A stretch of 64,000 bases of DNA from Pedococcus sp031456495 (GCF_031456495.1 NZ_JAVDUW010000001.1:744001-808000); one strand, 5' to 3'; shown: positions 40,913-50,434, numbered from the stretch's first letter. Notes: generated from the sequence alone by a model not told the origin. Made by a program: numbers and translations.

Positions 40913-40919
40913 CGAAACG

Positions 40920-40933
40920 GCCCCCTCTGGGGC
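40920..40933 (+). terminator. Short GC hairpin after sdhB
   Basis: GCCCC (40920-40924) pairs with GGGGC (40929-40933) around a 4-nt loop, 7 bp after the sdhB stop. There is no T-tract; it is a weak terminator candidate. Confidence 0.35.
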
Positions 40934-40945
40934 ACACTGTCGCCA

Positions 40946-42196
40946 GTGCTCAGCCGACGACACCTGACCGCCGCCACCGCCAGCGCCCTGCTGGCGGTCG
41001 GCGGCGTCGTCGTTCCCGCCCTCACCGCGCCCGCTGCGGCTGCCCCCAAGCCGACGCCGGCGCCCACCCCCACGCTGCCCGTGCCGCGGGCGACGGTGCA
41101 GCCGCTGCAGTCCGTGGGCGGCCCGAGGCTCGCGGCGACCGGCGTCGTCACCGACCTGCCCCCCGGCGTCCCGGCGCCGCCGAAGCTGCGGGACGTCTCC
41201 TGGCTGCTCGCCGACCTCGACACCGGTGAGGTCGTCGCGGCCAAGGCACCGCACGCGCGGCTGCTGCCCGCCAGCACCCTGAAGACGCTCACGGCCCTGA
41301 CGCTGATCCCGCAGGTGCCCAAGGACCAGCTGGTCAAGGCGAGCCCGGCCGACGCCGCGGCGGACGGCACCCGCGTGGGCATGGTCCCCGGGCAGAGCTA
41401 CACCGGCCGACAGCTGTTCCAAGCCCTCCTCATGTCGTCCGGCAACGACGCGGCATACGCCCTCGCGGAGGCCGGCGGGGGCCGCGAGAAGGTGCTGGCC
41501 GAGATGAACGCCAACGCCGCCCACCTCGGCGCCCACGACACGGTCGCCAAGGACCCGTCAGGGCTCGACGCGCCCGGCCAGACGTCGAGCGCCTACGACC
41601 TCGCCCTCATCGCCCGCGCTGCGCTGCAGCTGCCCGACTTCCGGGCCTACGTCACGACCAAGCAGGCCGACTTCCCCGGGCTGGTCGACCCGAGGACCAA
41701 GAAGCGCAAGACGTACAAGATCAACAACCACAACGCCCTGCTGTACAACTACCCCGGCACGATCGGGGTCAAGAACGGCTACACGGTGGCCGCCCACCGC
41801 ACGTTCATCTCGGCCGTCACCCGCGGCGGGCACACGTACCTGCTCACCGAGATGTACGGCCTCGACCACTCGTGGCGCCCCCAGGCGGCGATGTACGACT
41901 GGGCGTTCCGGTACGCGTCCAAGGCGCGTCCCGTCGGTCGGCTGGTGGAGCCCGGCGAGGTCACCGCGCCCCTCGCAGCTCCGCCCACCGGCGCCGCGGG
42001 TGCTCCCGGCGACGGCGGGTCCCCGGCCCAGCGGACCGCCGCCGCTGCGGCGGTGCCGCCGGCCCAGCTCGGGTCGGCCGCCTCCGTGACGCCGTGGCTG
42101 GGCTTCGGTGGTCTCGCGGCCCTCGTCGGGGCGGTCGCCGGCCTGCGCCTGCGGGCCAAGCGCGCCGTCCGGGGCCGCCACCGCGCCCTCTCCTGA
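40946..42196 (+). CDS. D-alanyl-D-alanine carboxypeptidase (PBP5-like), membrane-anchored
   Basis: 416 residues from GTG 40946. A signal peptide ends near residue 34 (APAAAAP), then a Pro/Thr linker. The penicillin-binding motifs are SxxK as STLK, SxN as SGN in MSSGNDAAYALAE, and KxG as KNG in IGVKNGYT. After the domain comes an Ala/Pro/Gly-rich linker and a C-terminal membrane helix (WLGFGGLAALVGAVAGL) with a basic tail. It trims peptidoglycan stem peptides outside the cell. CACACT 7 nt upstream of the GTG may be its -10. Confidence 0.92.
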   Translation: MLSRRHLTAATASALLAVGGVVVPALTAPAAAAPKPTPAPTPTLPVPRATVQPLQSVGGPRLAATGVVTDLPPGVPAPPKLRDVSWLLADLDTGEVVAAKAPHARLLPASTLKTLTALTLIPQVPKDQLVKASPADAAADGTRVGMVPGQSYTGRQLFQALLMSSGNDAAYALAEAGGGREKVLAEMNANAAHLGAHDTVAKDPSGLDAPGQTSSAYDLALIARAALQLPDFRAYVTTKQADFPGLVDPRTKKRKTYKINNHNALLYNYPGTIGVKNGYTVAAHRTFISAVTRGGHTYLLTEMYGLDHSWRPQAAMYDWAFRYASKARPVGRLVEPGEVTAPLAAPPTGAAGAPGDGGSPAQRTAAAAAVPPAQLGSAASVTPWLGFGGLAALVGAVAGLRLRAKRAVRGRHRALS

Positions 42197-42265
42197 CGCA
42201 GCCGCGCGCCCGGTATGCCGGGTGCCGGGGCGAGGGGGTATGCCGGGTGTGTGGGCCCCGGGGGG

Positions 42266-43351
42266 TCAGTGGCGGCGCAGGAGGGCGCGCAGGCCCCGGC
42301 GGGCCGTCCCGAGGGCGGTCGCCCCGACCGCGCCGAGCACGAGGCCGGCCGCGAGGGTGGTGCGGTCGGCGGCCACCGGCCCGAACGTCGGCAGGCCGGC
42401 GTCGGTGCGGGCGCGCACGGAGTCCAGCGGCTCGGGTGCGGGGCCCTCGCGCAGCTTGTCCCGCTGGGCCGGCGAGAGCTGTCGGGCCGTGCCGGCGCTC
42501 TCGTCGAGGTCGTTGGCGGCCCAGGCGGCGGAGATGAGCAGCACCCGCGACATGAAGTTCAGCCACACGAGCAGCCCGACGACGAGCGCGAAGCCGAGGT
42601 AGAGCTTGTTGTGCGTGGTGCTGGCCAGCAGGACCGACCCGAACTTCTTGAGCAGGGTCAGGGAGATGCCGCCGAAGACCGCGGCGTTGCGCAGCCCGTG
42701 CCACGGGACGTCGACCCCGGAGAGCAGCCGCAGCATGACGAGCACGATCGCGCCGTCGAGTGCCACGCCGACGAGCAGCGACACGAGGGTGAGCACCCAG
42801 CCCTGCCCGCCGAGGCCGATGAGGCCGCCGAGCCACCTGGCAGCGGCCCCGGCCACGGCCCCGACCGCGGCCGACAGGACGATCCCGACCCCGAGCACGA
42901 GGAGCACGCCGAGGTCCCGCAGCTTGGCCACGACCGGGTTGCCCACCGACCCCTCGACACCGAAGACGGCACGGATGCCGTCACGCAGCGCGCTCAGCCA
43001 CCCCGTCCCGGCGAGCACCAGGCCGACGACGGAGATGATGCCGCTGACCGACAGGGTCGCCGACGTCGGCATGGAGACCCGGATGACGCCGTTCGGGTTG
43101 GCCTTGGACTGCACGAAGCCCGGCAGCAGGTCGTTGATGGCGTTCTTGCTCTCCTCGAGCAGGCCCGGCTGGCCACGCAGGACGAACCCGAAGATCGTGA
43201 AGGCGAGCAGCACCGCCGGGAAGACGGAGAAGAAGGCGAAGTAGCCCACGCCGCCCGCGAGCAGGTTGCCCCGCGCGTCGCCGTACCGCTTCCAGGCGCG
43301 CCAGGCCGACGTGGTCTGGAACCGGGCCCACCACTGCTTGAGGGTCTGCAC
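42266..43351 (-). CDS. YihY/BrkB-family membrane protein
   Basis: 361 residues. Six to seven membrane helices with the family pattern: RGNLLAGGVGYFAFFSVFPAVLLAFTIFG near the start, GTGWLSALRDGIRAVFGVE, and LYLGFALVVGLLVWLNFMSRVLLISAAWAAND. The C-terminal 90 residues are soluble, ending in a further hydrophobic stretch and Arg-rich tail. Despite older labels it is not RNase BN. Cellular function unknown. It follows the 2H phosphoesterase by 3 bp on the same strand. Confidence 0.88.
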   Translation of the reverse strand: MQTLKQWWARFQTTSAWRAWKRYGDARGNLLAGGVGYFAFFSVFPAVLLAFTIFGFVLRGQPGLLEESKNAINDLLPGFVQSKANPNGVIRVSMPTSATLSVSGIISVVGLVLAGTGWLSALRDGIRAVFGVEGSVGNPVVAKLRDLGVLLVLGVGIVLSAAVGAVAGAAARWLGGLIGLGGQGWVLTLVSLLVGVALDGAIVLVMLRLLSGVDVPWHGLRNAAVFGGISLTLLKKFGSVLLASTTHNKLYLGFALVVGLLVWLNFMSRVLLISAAWAANDLDESAGTARQLSPAQRDKLREGPAPEPLDSVRARTDAGLPTFGPVAADRTTLAAGLVLGAVGATALGTARRGLRALLRRH

Positions 43352-43354
43352 CGG

Positions 43355-43897
43355 TCAGGCTCCGCTCGGTCGGGACGCGTCCGGGCAGCCGCCCAGCGGG
43401 AACGACGTCACCGGCCGCCACACGGAGTCCGCACCGTGCTCGTAGAGGTGGAACTCGGTCACCTCGAAGGTGCACTCGAAGTCGGCGAGCTCCTTGAACG
43501 CGCGGTCCAGGCTCTCGTCCGGGACGTGGTGCGCCACGGTCACGTGCGGGTGGTAGTAGAAGTCGAGCTTGCGCTTGAGCGGGCCCCGCCGGACGGCCTG
43601 CTCGAGCAGCTCGCACTCCCCGATGCCGCCGGAGACCTGGACGAAGACGACCGGCGAGATCGGCCGGAAGGTGCCCGTGCCCCGCAGCACCATCGGGAAC
43701 GGCTCGCGGCTCGCGGCGGCCTGGGTCAGGTGCTCGTTGACGACGTCCATCCGCTCCGGCTCCACCTCGGTGGGCGGCAACAGGGTCACGTGCGTCGGGA
43801 TCGAGTCGGCGAGGGGGTCGCCGAAGGACGCCCTCTTCGCCTGCAGCATCTCCGCGTGCGGTGAGGGGATGGCGATCGACACACCGATGGTCGGCAC
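43355..43897 (-). CDS. 2H phosphoesterase (2'-5' RNA ligase-like)
   Basis: 180 residues from GTG 43897, with TAGGGT 7 nt upstream. The two HxT/S-type catalytic motifs are HVTLLPPTEV (about 36) and HVTVAHHV (about 117), which places it in the LigT/2H superfamily acting on cyclic phosphates or 2'-5' bonds. Its promoter overlaps the trpS stop codon. Physiological substrate not evident. Confidence 0.87.
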   Translation of the reverse strand: MPTIGVSIAIPSPHAEMLQAKRASFGDPLADSIPTHVTLLPPTEVEPERMDVVNEHLTQAAASREPFPMVLRGTGTFRPISPVVFVQVSGGIGECELLEQAVRRGPLKRKLDFYYHPHVTVAHHVPDESLDRAFKELADFECTFEVTEFHLYEHGADSVWRPVTSFPLGGCPDASRPSGA

Positions 43898-43907
43898 CCG
43901 AGCGACC

Positions 43908-44930
43908 CTACCGAACTGCGGGCAGGAGGCCGACCCGGTCGCGGACCCGGGCCATGGTGCCCCGGGCCACCTCGCGCGCCCGGTCCGCGCCGTCGGCGAG
44001 GATCCGGTCGAGCTCGGCCGGGTCGTCGAGCAGCTCGCGCATGCGCTCCTGGAACGGCGTCAGCGCCGCGACCACGACGTCGGCGACCTCCTTCTTGAGG
44101 TCGCCGTAGCCCTTGCCCGCGAACGAGTCCGCGACCTGCTCCACCGGCGTGCCCGAGAGCACGGAGTGGATGACGAGCAGGTTCGAGACGCCGGGCTTGG
44201 CGTCCGGGTCGTACCGCACCTCGGCCTCGGTGTCGGTGACGGCCGAGCGGATGTTCTTGGCGATCCGGGCCGGGTCCTCCATGAGGTCGATGAGGCCCTT
44301 GGGTGACGAGCCGGTCTTGCTCATCTTCGCGGTCGGGTCCTGCAGGTCCTGGATCTTGGCCGAGCCCTTGACGATGTACGGCTCCGGCACGACGAGGCCG
44401 CCGCCGAAGCGGGTGTTGAACCGCTCGGCGAGGTCACGCGTGATCTCCAGGTGCTGGCGCTGGTCCTCGCCGACGGGCACGTAGGCCGCGTCGTACATGA
44501 GGATATCGGCCGCCATGAGCATCGGGTAGGTGAACAGCCCGACGTTGGCGTTCTGGCCCTTGGCGGTCTTGTCCTTGAACTGCGTCATCCGGCTCGCCTC
44601 GCCGAACGCGGTGAGGCAGTTCATCACCCAGCCGAGCTCGGCGTGCTCGGTGACGTGGCTCTGGCAGAACACGGCGGAGCGCTTGGGGTCGACTCCCCCG
44701 GCGATGAACTGCGCGGCCGTGACCCGGGTCCGGCGGCGCAGGACCTCGGGGTCGGTCGGCACGGTCAGCGCGTGCAGGTCGGCGACGAAGTAGAACGCGT
44801 CGAAGTCGTCCTGCAGCTTCACCCAGTTGACCAGCGCCCCGAGGTAGTTGCCGAGGTGGAGCGAGTCGCTGGTGGGCTGCATGCCGGAGAGGATCCGGGG
44901 CAGCGCCTGCTGGGTGGGCGCATCGGACAT
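43908..44930 (-). CDS. trpS: Tryptophanyl-tRNA synthetase
   Basis: 340 residues from ATG 44930, chosen because CAGAAT sits 7 nt upstream; an ATG at 44939 would lie within that box's spacer. Class I signatures are HLGN in SDSLHLGNYLGA (HIGH) and KMSKT in TAKMSKTGSSPKG (KMSKS). GEDQRQHLEITRDLAERFN and the Trp pocket region MLMAADILMYDA are typical. It charges tRNA-Trp in the cytoplasm. Confidence 0.96.
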   Translation of the reverse strand: MSDAPTQQALPRILSGMQPTSDSLHLGNYLGALVNWVKLQDDFDAFYFVADLHALTVPTDPEVLRRRTRVTAAQFIAGGVDPKRSAVFCQSHVTEHAELGWVMNCLTAFGEASRMTQFKDKTAKGQNANVGLFTYPMLMAADILMYDAAYVPVGEDQRQHLEITRDLAERFNTRFGGGLVVPEPYIVKGSAKIQDLQDPTAKMSKTGSSPKGLIDLMEDPARIAKNIRSAVTDTEAEVRYDPDAKPGVSNLLVIHSVLSGTPVEQVADSFAGKGYGDLKKEVADVVVAALTPFQERMRELLDDPAELDRILADGADRAREVARGTMARVRDRVGLLPAVR

Positions 44931-45005
44931 GGCGGCCATTCTGTCAGGTGGGCCGCGCGCCGGGTGGCCCCGGTGCCGTCGGCTCCGGGCCTGGGCGGCG
45001 TGGCA

Positions 45006-47162
45006 TCAGGTCAGGTGGAGCAGGAACCCCTGGGCCGGTGCGAGCACCGGCATCGGCAGCCCGACCTGCGACAGCAGCGCGCCGTCGAGGTGGAGGTCGC
45101 CGGCGAGCGCCTGCTCCCACCACCCCGGGGCCACGTGCTGCACGAGAGCCGGCAAGCCGGCCTCGGGCCGCACCCGCACGGCATACCTGCGCTCGGGGTC
45201 GAGTCCCGGCAACCGGACGAGGCCGGGCGTGGCCCGCCGCGCGCTGTCGGTGCGCAGCACCGTGTATGCCGCCTGCGACCGGTCCGCGGCGAGCGTGCCG
45301 GTCACGAGCAGCGTGCCGTCGTCGACGGCGTCGCGGACGAGGTCACCGGTGTGCAGGAGCCCGCGCAGCTCGCGGTACAGGCCCGCCCAGGCGCGCAGGG
45401 TGTCGAGCTCCTCGGGCGTGCAGGCGCTGACGTCCCACTCCAGCCCCGCGTGGCCCTGCAGGGCGACGAGCATGCGGAACGGCAGGTCGAAGGTGCGGTG
45501 GGTGGTGTGCGCGGTCGCCGGCCCCACGTGCGTGCCCATCGTCTCGGCCGGCACGAGCAGCGAGGTCCAGCGCTGGATCTGGACGCGCTCGAGCGGGTCG
45601 TTGCAGTCGCTGGTCCAGACACGGTCGGTGCGGGACAGCACCCCGAGGTCGACGCGCGCGCCCCCGCTGGAGCAGGACTCGATCTCGAGGTCCGGGTGCG
45701 CCTCGCGCAGCCGGTCGAGCAGCGCGTAGAACGCGAGCGTCTGCTCGTGCACGGCCGGCCGGTCGGTGCCGCGGTCGTCGCTGCGGACGGCCTCGTGCAG
45801 GTCGCGGTTGTGGTCCCACTTGATGAAGTCGATGCCGAGGTCGCCGACCAGGGAGCTGATCTGCCGCTCGACGTGCGCCGCTGCCTCGGGGTTGGCCAGG
45901 TCGAGCACCTGCTGGTGGCGGGACTCGCGGGGACGGCCGGCGCGGGGGCCGAGCACCCAGTCGGGGTGTGCCCGCACGAGGTCGGAGTCCTCGTTGACCA
46001 TCTCCGGCTCGAACCACAGGCCGAACTCCATGCCGAGGTCCTTGACGTGCCGCACGAGCGGCTCGAGCCCGGTCGGCCACGCCTCGTCCGAGACCACCCA
46101 GTCGCCGAGGCCCCGGAGGTCGTCGCGGCGCCCGCCGAACCAGCCGTCGTCGAGGACGAACCGCTCGACGCCGATCGAGGCGGCGGTGTCGGCCAGGCCC
46201 TTGAGCCGGTCGAGGTCGTGGTCGAAGTAGACGGCCTCCCACGTGTTGAGGACCAGCGGCCGGGGGCCGGTCGCCCGTGTGCGGGTGGCCCGCTGCCGGC
46301 GGTGCAGCCGGCACGAGATGCCGTCGAGCCCGTCGGTCGCGTGCACGAAGAGGACGTCGGGAGCCGTGTACGCCTCGCCGGGCGCGAGGCGCACCTCGCC
46401 CGCCTCGAGCAGCTCACCGCCGCCGAGCACGGCACCGTGCATGCCGGCGCCCTCGGGCAGCCGCTCGACGAGGTGCTCGTGGTTGCCGCTCCACGCGACG
46501 TGCGTCGCCCACACCTCTCCGTGGCCGAAGTCGAACCCGGGAGTCCCCGCCAGCAGCAGCAAGGTGGCGTCGTGCCCGGTGCGGCCACGGCGCGAGGCCC
46601 GCAGGTGCGTGCCCTCGTCGAGGGCTGCGCGCTGCGGCGAACGCTCCCGGCACCAGCGACCGGTGAGGTCGAGCACCTCGGTGGCGCGGGACGGCAGGGG
46701 CAGCACCGCCCGCAGCGCCGCGAGGTCGAGCGTCGCGCCGCCGTCGGTCGCGTCGGAGCCCGCGTTCGTCACGGAGCGGGCGACGCGCAGGACCCCGTGG
46801 TCGTCGAGCTCGAGGACGACCTCGACCCGGACCCCGCCGTCCTCGGCGACCGTGCGGACCGTGCCCGCGCCCTCGCGGGTCGTGGTGGCCCGCCACCGCG
46901 GCGCCGTGGCGCCGCCAGCGCGGTGCGCGGCATACGCCGGCGTCCCCAGCCAGCCGTCGCTGCCGGTGGGCAGCAGCGTGAGCGGCCACGGCTGGTCCAG
47001 CGCGTTCGGCGGCACGGGACCCTGCGCGAGCAGGGGCAGCGCCTCGACCGCGCCGTCCGGCAGGTCGGCACCCCAGTGCAGCACCCGCGGGAGACCCGGC
47101 CCCGAGGTGTCGAGCACCATGAGGGTGCCGGCGGATCGGAGGACCTCGAGGTCGGGGCTCAT
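45006..47162 (-). CDS. GH36 alpha-galactosidase
   Basis: 718 residues. A beta-rich N-terminal domain precedes a (beta/alpha)8 barrel with the nucleophile Asp in DFIKWDHNRD, the acid/base Asp in VWTSDCNDPLER, and the substrate loop FVLDDGWFGGRRDD; EIESCSSGGARVDLG is also conserved. A C-terminal beta-sandwich ends the protein. No signal peptide, so it works on imported oligosaccharides such as melibiose or raffinose. Its start overlaps the stop of the upstream permease by 4 bp, so it is the last gene of the importer operon. Confidence 0.94.
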   Translation of the reverse strand: MSPDLEVLRSAGTLMVLDTSGPGLPRVLHWGADLPDGAVEALPLLAQGPVPPNALDQPWPLTLLPTGSDGWLGTPAYAAHRAGGATAPRWRATTTREGAGTVRTVAEDGGVRVEVVLELDDHGVLRVARSVTNAGSDATDGGATLDLAALRAVLPLPSRATEVLDLTGRWCRERSPQRAALDEGTHLRASRRGRTGHDATLLLLAGTPGFDFGHGEVWATHVAWSGNHEHLVERLPEGAGMHGAVLGGGELLEAGEVRLAPGEAYTAPDVLFVHATDGLDGISCRLHRRQRATRTRATGPRPLVLNTWEAVYFDHDLDRLKGLADTAASIGVERFVLDDGWFGGRRDDLRGLGDWVVSDEAWPTGLEPLVRHVKDLGMEFGLWFEPEMVNEDSDLVRAHPDWVLGPRAGRPRESRHQQVLDLANPEAAAHVERQISSLVGDLGIDFIKWDHNRDLHEAVRSDDRGTDRPAVHEQTLAFYALLDRLREAHPDLEIESCSSGGARVDLGVLSRTDRVWTSDCNDPLERVQIQRWTSLLVPAETMGTHVGPATAHTTHRTFDLPFRMLVALQGHAGLEWDVSACTPEELDTLRAWAGLYRELRGLLHTGDLVRDAVDDGTLLVTGTLAADRSQAAYTVLRTDSARRATPGLVRLPGLDPERRYAVRVRPEAGLPALVQHVAPGWWEQALAGDLHLDGALLSQVGLPMPVLAPAQGFLLHLT

Positions 47163-48085
47163 CCCTTGGTTGCTCCCAGCGTCAGACCGGCGACGAACTG
47201 CTTCTGCAGGACGAAGAAGATGATCAACGTCGGCAGGGCGACCACGACCGACCCGGCCGCGACCAGGTTGTTGTCGGTGAAGAACTGGCCGCGCAGGTTG
47301 TTCAGCGAGCTCGTCACGGGGAACTTGTCACCGGACTGCAGCAGCACGGTCGCCCAGAAGAACTCGTTGTAGATCCAGGTGACCTCGAGCGTCGCCAGCG
47401 CGGCCAGCGGCGGCCGGCACAGCGGCAGCGTCAGCTTGAAGAACTGGCGCAGCACGCCGGCACCGTCGACGACGGCCGACTCGTACAGCTCGCGCGGGAG
47501 CGTCTTCATGTAGTTCGACAGGACGAAGGCGCAGAAGCCGGTCTGGAAGGCGACGTTGACCGCGATCAGGCCCCAGTAGCTGTTGAGCAGGGTGCCGGAC
47601 TCGCTGAACCAGAACGGCACCTCGATCGACCGGAACATCCGGTAGACCGGGATCAGCAGTGCCTGCGGGGGCAGGAGGTTCGCCGCCGTGAACACGCCGA
47701 GCAGCGCCAGGTTGAACTTCCACGAGAACCGCGCCACGACGAACGCGATGCAGCACGACAGGAACAGCGTGAGCAGCACCGCCGGGATCGTGATGATCGC
47801 CGAGTTGAGCATCGTGTGCGAGAAGTTCGCCTGCTGCCACGCGTCCTTGTAGTTCTGCAGGGTGAACCCGCCGAACGAGAAGTACCCGTGCTTGGACGTG
47901 TAGGCGTAGTCCCGGAAGCTGCCCAGGACGGCGTACGCCACGGGGAAGATCCACAGGAGGGCGACCACGGCCAGGAACACCTGGATGAGCACGTGGCCCC
48001 GGGCGCCACCCGCGGGCTTGGCGCGCTTGGCGGTGAGCGGGTTGGCGCCCGCGGGGGCCGCGACGGGGGTCTCGGAGGCGGTCAT
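47159..48085 (-). CDS. Sugar ABC transporter permease, MalG type
   Basis: 308 residues. Six membrane helices after a 30-residue Ala/Pro-rich cytoplasmic start. The ATPase-coupling EAA loop is ELYESAVVDGAGVLRQFFKLTLPL. TWIYNEFFWATVLLQSGDKFPVTSSL is typical of CUT1 permeases. Coupled by 4-bp overlaps to the MalF-type permease before it and the alpha-galactosidase after it. Confidence 0.92.
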   Translation of the reverse strand: MTASETPVAAPAGANPLTAKRAKPAGGARGHVLIQVFLAVVALLWIFPVAYAVLGSFRDYAYTSKHGYFSFGGFTLQNYKDAWQQANFSHTMLNSAIITIPAVLLTLFLSCCIAFVVARFSWKFNLALLGVFTAANLLPPQALLIPVYRMFRSIEVPFWFSESGTLLNSYWGLIAVNVAFQTGFCAFVLSNYMKTLPRELYESAVVDGAGVLRQFFKLTLPLCRPPLAALATLEVTWIYNEFFWATVLLQSGDKFPVTSSLNNLRGQFFTDNNLVAAGSVVVALPTLIIFFVLQKQFVAGLTLGATKG

Positions 48086-48975
48086 CGCTGCTCCCTCATG
48101 ACGATTCGCAGGTAGAAGACGATGAAGATCGAGCTGATGAGCAGCATCATCGTCGCCAGCGCCGAGCCGAAGCCGATCCGGCTGGCCTCACCGACGATGT
48201 TGCTGGTGACGAGCGTGGAGATGAGCTCCAGGCCGTTGCGTCCCTTGTTGATGACCCAGACGAGGTCGAAGGCGCGCAGGGACTCGATGACGGTCACGAC
48301 CAGCACGATGATGTTGATCGGCGCCATCACCGGGAAGACGACCTTGAAGAAGGTGGTCCGCTCGTTGGCGCCGTCGACCTTGGCGGCCTCGCGCAGGCTG
48401 GGGTCGACGCCCTTCAGCCCGGCCAGGTACAGCAGCATGATGTAGCCGACGTGCCGCCAGCTCGAGGCGACGAGCGCGGCCCAGAGGTTGTACCGCTGGT
48501 CGCCGTACCAGTCGATGGTGCTGCCGGTGACCTGGTTGATGAGGCCCTGGTCGCGACTGTAGATGAGCTGCCAGATGAAGCCGACCAGCGCCAGCGACAG
48601 GACGACCGGCAGGTAGATCGCGGTCTGGTAGATCCGCGTGCCCTTGAGCTCGCGGTCGAGCAGCACCGCCAGGAAGATGCCGAACGGCGTCGCCACGAGG
48701 AACATGACAGCCAGCCAGATCAGGTTGTGCTGCACCGCCGGCCAGAACGGCGGGTAGATGCTCACGACGTCGTGGTAGTTCTTCAGTCCGATCACCTTGG
48801 CCGACGAGATCGGGCCGATGCCGTCCCAGTCGGTGAAGGACAGCAGGACCGACCCGACGGCCGGTACCCACACCAGCCACAGCACCAGCACGGTCGGGAC
48901 CGCGATCATCAGCGCCACGACTACCCGGTCGACCGGGCTGAGGTGGTCGATGCCCTTGTACTTGCGTCTCGCCAC
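48082..48975 (-). CDS. Sugar ABC transporter permease, MalF type
   Basis: 297 residues from GTG 48975, with a strong AGGAGG ribosome site 6 bp upstream. Six membrane helices; EAA loop SLREAAKVDGANERTTFFKVVFPVM. It pairs with the MalG-type permease. The gene is separated from the solute-binding-protein gene by a 65-bp gap that holds a long hairpin. No ATPase gene is in the operon, so a shared MsiK-type ATPase encoded elsewhere is expected. Confidence 0.92.
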   Translation of the reverse strand: MARRKYKGIDHLSPVDRVVVALMIAVPTVLVLWLVWVPAVGSVLLSFTDWDGIGPISSAKVIGLKNYHDVVSIYPPFWPAVQHNLIWLAVMFLVATPFGIFLAVLLDRELKGTRIYQTAIYLPVVLSLALVGFIWQLIYSRDQGLINQVTGSTIDWYGDQRYNLWAALVASSWRHVGYIMLLYLAGLKGVDPSLREAAKVDGANERTTFFKVVFPVMAPINIIVLVVTVIESLRAFDLVWVINKGRNGLELISTLVTSNIVGEASRIGFGSALATMMLLISSIFIVFYLRIVMREQR

Positions 48976-49002
48976 GAGAACCTCCTCGATGGGGGCGAGC
49001 AC

Positions 49003-49034
49003 GGGGCCCGGGCGGGAGCTTCCGCCCGGGCCCC
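49003..49034 (-). terminator. 13-bp intercistronic hairpin after the solute-binding-protein gene
   Basis: 49003-49015 pairs perfectly with 49022-49034, extended by a G-T pair around an AGCT loop. It begins 7 bp after the binding-protein stop and lies before the MalF-type gene. Likely attenuates or processes the mRNA so that the binding protein is made in excess. Confidence 0.65.
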
Positions 49035-49040
49035 GGTGGC

Positions 49041-50390
49041 TCAGGAGCCGAAGATGCTCTTCTTCTGGTTCTCGATGCTGTTGCAGAGCCCGTCGATGTC
49101 CTTCGGGTTCTTGATGAAGCTCTGGATCGCGGGGATCATCACGGTCGACGCGAAGTCGGGCCGGGTGTCGCGGTCCATGAACTGCGCGATCGACTTGGCC
49201 TGCTTGACGAACTCGACCGACTTCTTCTGCAGCGCGGTGTAGCTGCCCTGGTCGGCACCGTCGTTCGTGGCGATGACCGACGGGTCGGCCTTGACCGCGA
49301 GGTTCTGCGCGTCCGCGGAGCCGAGGTAGCCCAGCAGCTTCTTGGCCGCCGCCTCGTTCTTCGGTCGCTTGGCCATCATGTAGCCGTCGATCGGCGCCTC
49401 GATGGCGTCCGCACCGATGGCGGAGTCGACCTCGGGGAAGTTGAAGAAGTCGAGGTCGTCCTGCTCGGCGCCCTTGGCGAACTGCTGGGCCACGAAGGCG
49501 CCGAGCACGTAGGTGCCCGCCTTCTTCTGCTGCAGGCTCTGCGCGGCCTCCTGCCAGGTGCGGCCGAGGGAGTCGGGCTGGTGCAGGTCGAGCAGGCCTG
49601 CCCAGGTGTCGAAGACCTTCTTCACCTTGTCGCCGTTCCAGGCCTCCTTGCCGGCCATGAGGCTGACGTGGAAGTCGTAGCCGTTGACCCGCAGGTTGAG
49701 CTGGTCGAAGGTGCCCATGGCGGGCCAGCCGTCCTTGTCGCCGAACGCGATCGGGACGAGGCCGTCCTTCTTCATCTGCGCGCCGAGGGCCTTGAACTCG
49801 TCGAGGGTCTTCGGGATCTGGTAGCCCTTGTCCGCGAAGACGCTCTTGCGGTAGAAGACGGCCCACGGGTAGTAGGTGGACGGCACGAAGTACTGCTTGC
49901 CGTCGTCGCCGGTCGACGCCTTCTTCAGCGCGTCGGACATCCCCGAGAGGTCCTTCCACACGTCCGAGATGTCACCGGCGAGGCCCTTGCTGGCGAAGAA
50001 CCGCATGCGGTAGCCAGAGAACCAGCTCCAGACGTCGTCCGGGGAGCCCTGGAGGTAGTTGTTGATGTTCTCCTGGAACGTGTTGTGGTCGATCGTGTTG
50101 ATCTTGACCGTGATCCCGGAGTTGGCCTTCTGGAAGGCGTCCATCACGGACTGGACGGCAGCCTTCGGCACGGCGTCCGACTGGTTCGAGCCGAGGGTGA
50201 CGGTGCCGGTGGCCTTGCCACCGCCACCGCCGGTGCTCCCCCCGCCGCCACACGCAGCGAGCAGGGAGGGGGCGGCCAGCAGCGTCCCGGCGCCCAGGGC
50301 ACCGCGCAGCAGGGTCCGGCGGTCCACGCCACGGACGGAGGGCGGGACAAGGCTGGCGAGGTACTCGGCCTCGGTGGCGGGGCGGGTCAT
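49041..50390 (-). CDS. Galactoside-type ABC transporter solute-binding lipoprotein
   Basis: 449 residues from ATG 50390, ribosome site GGAGA. The leader combines a twin-arginine motif and a lipobox (DRRTLLRGALGAGTLLAAPSLLAAC), so it is probably a Tat-exported lipoprotein. The mature protein is a CUT1 sugar-binding protein (ITVKINTIDHNTFQENINNYLQG, SPDDVWSWFSGYRM, YYPWAVFYRKSVF, KAGTYVLGAFVAQQF). First gene of an operon with two permeases and an alpha-galactosidase, and divergent from GH42, so galactosides are the expected ligand (inference). Confidence 0.92.
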   Translation of the reverse strand: MTRPATEAEYLASLVPPSVRGVDRRTLLRGALGAGTLLAAPSLLAACGGGGSTGGGGGKATGTVTLGSNQSDAVPKAAVQSVMDAFQKANSGITVKINTIDHNTFQENINNYLQGSPDDVWSWFSGYRMRFFASKGLAGDISDVWKDLSGMSDALKKASTGDDGKQYFVPSTYYPWAVFYRKSVFADKGYQIPKTLDEFKALGAQMKKDGLVPIAFGDKDGWPAMGTFDQLNLRVNGYDFHVSLMAGKEAWNGDKVKKVFDTWAGLLDLHQPDSLGRTWQEAAQSLQQKKAGTYVLGAFVAQQFAKGAEQDDLDFFNFPEVDSAIGADAIEAPIDGYMMAKRPKNEAAAKKLLGYLGSADAQNLAVKADPSVIATNDGADQGSYTALQKKSVEFVKQAKSIAQFMDRDTRPDFASTVMIPAIQSFIKNPKDIDGLCNSIENQKKSIFGS

Positions 50391-50434
50391 GACGGTCTCC
50401 TTTGACGCGACGACGATGCGCCGAGGGCTCCGGA

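Noticed and set aside
42211..42250. Repeated GTATGCCGGGTG after the carboxypeptidase gene as a special element
   Set aside because: It is two instances of the word that is enriched throughout the window and needs no separate explanation.
44451..47372. Open frame of 973 codons on the plus strand opposite alpha-galactosidase
   Set aside because: Antisense shadow of the GH36 gene, whose catalytic motifs are unambiguous.
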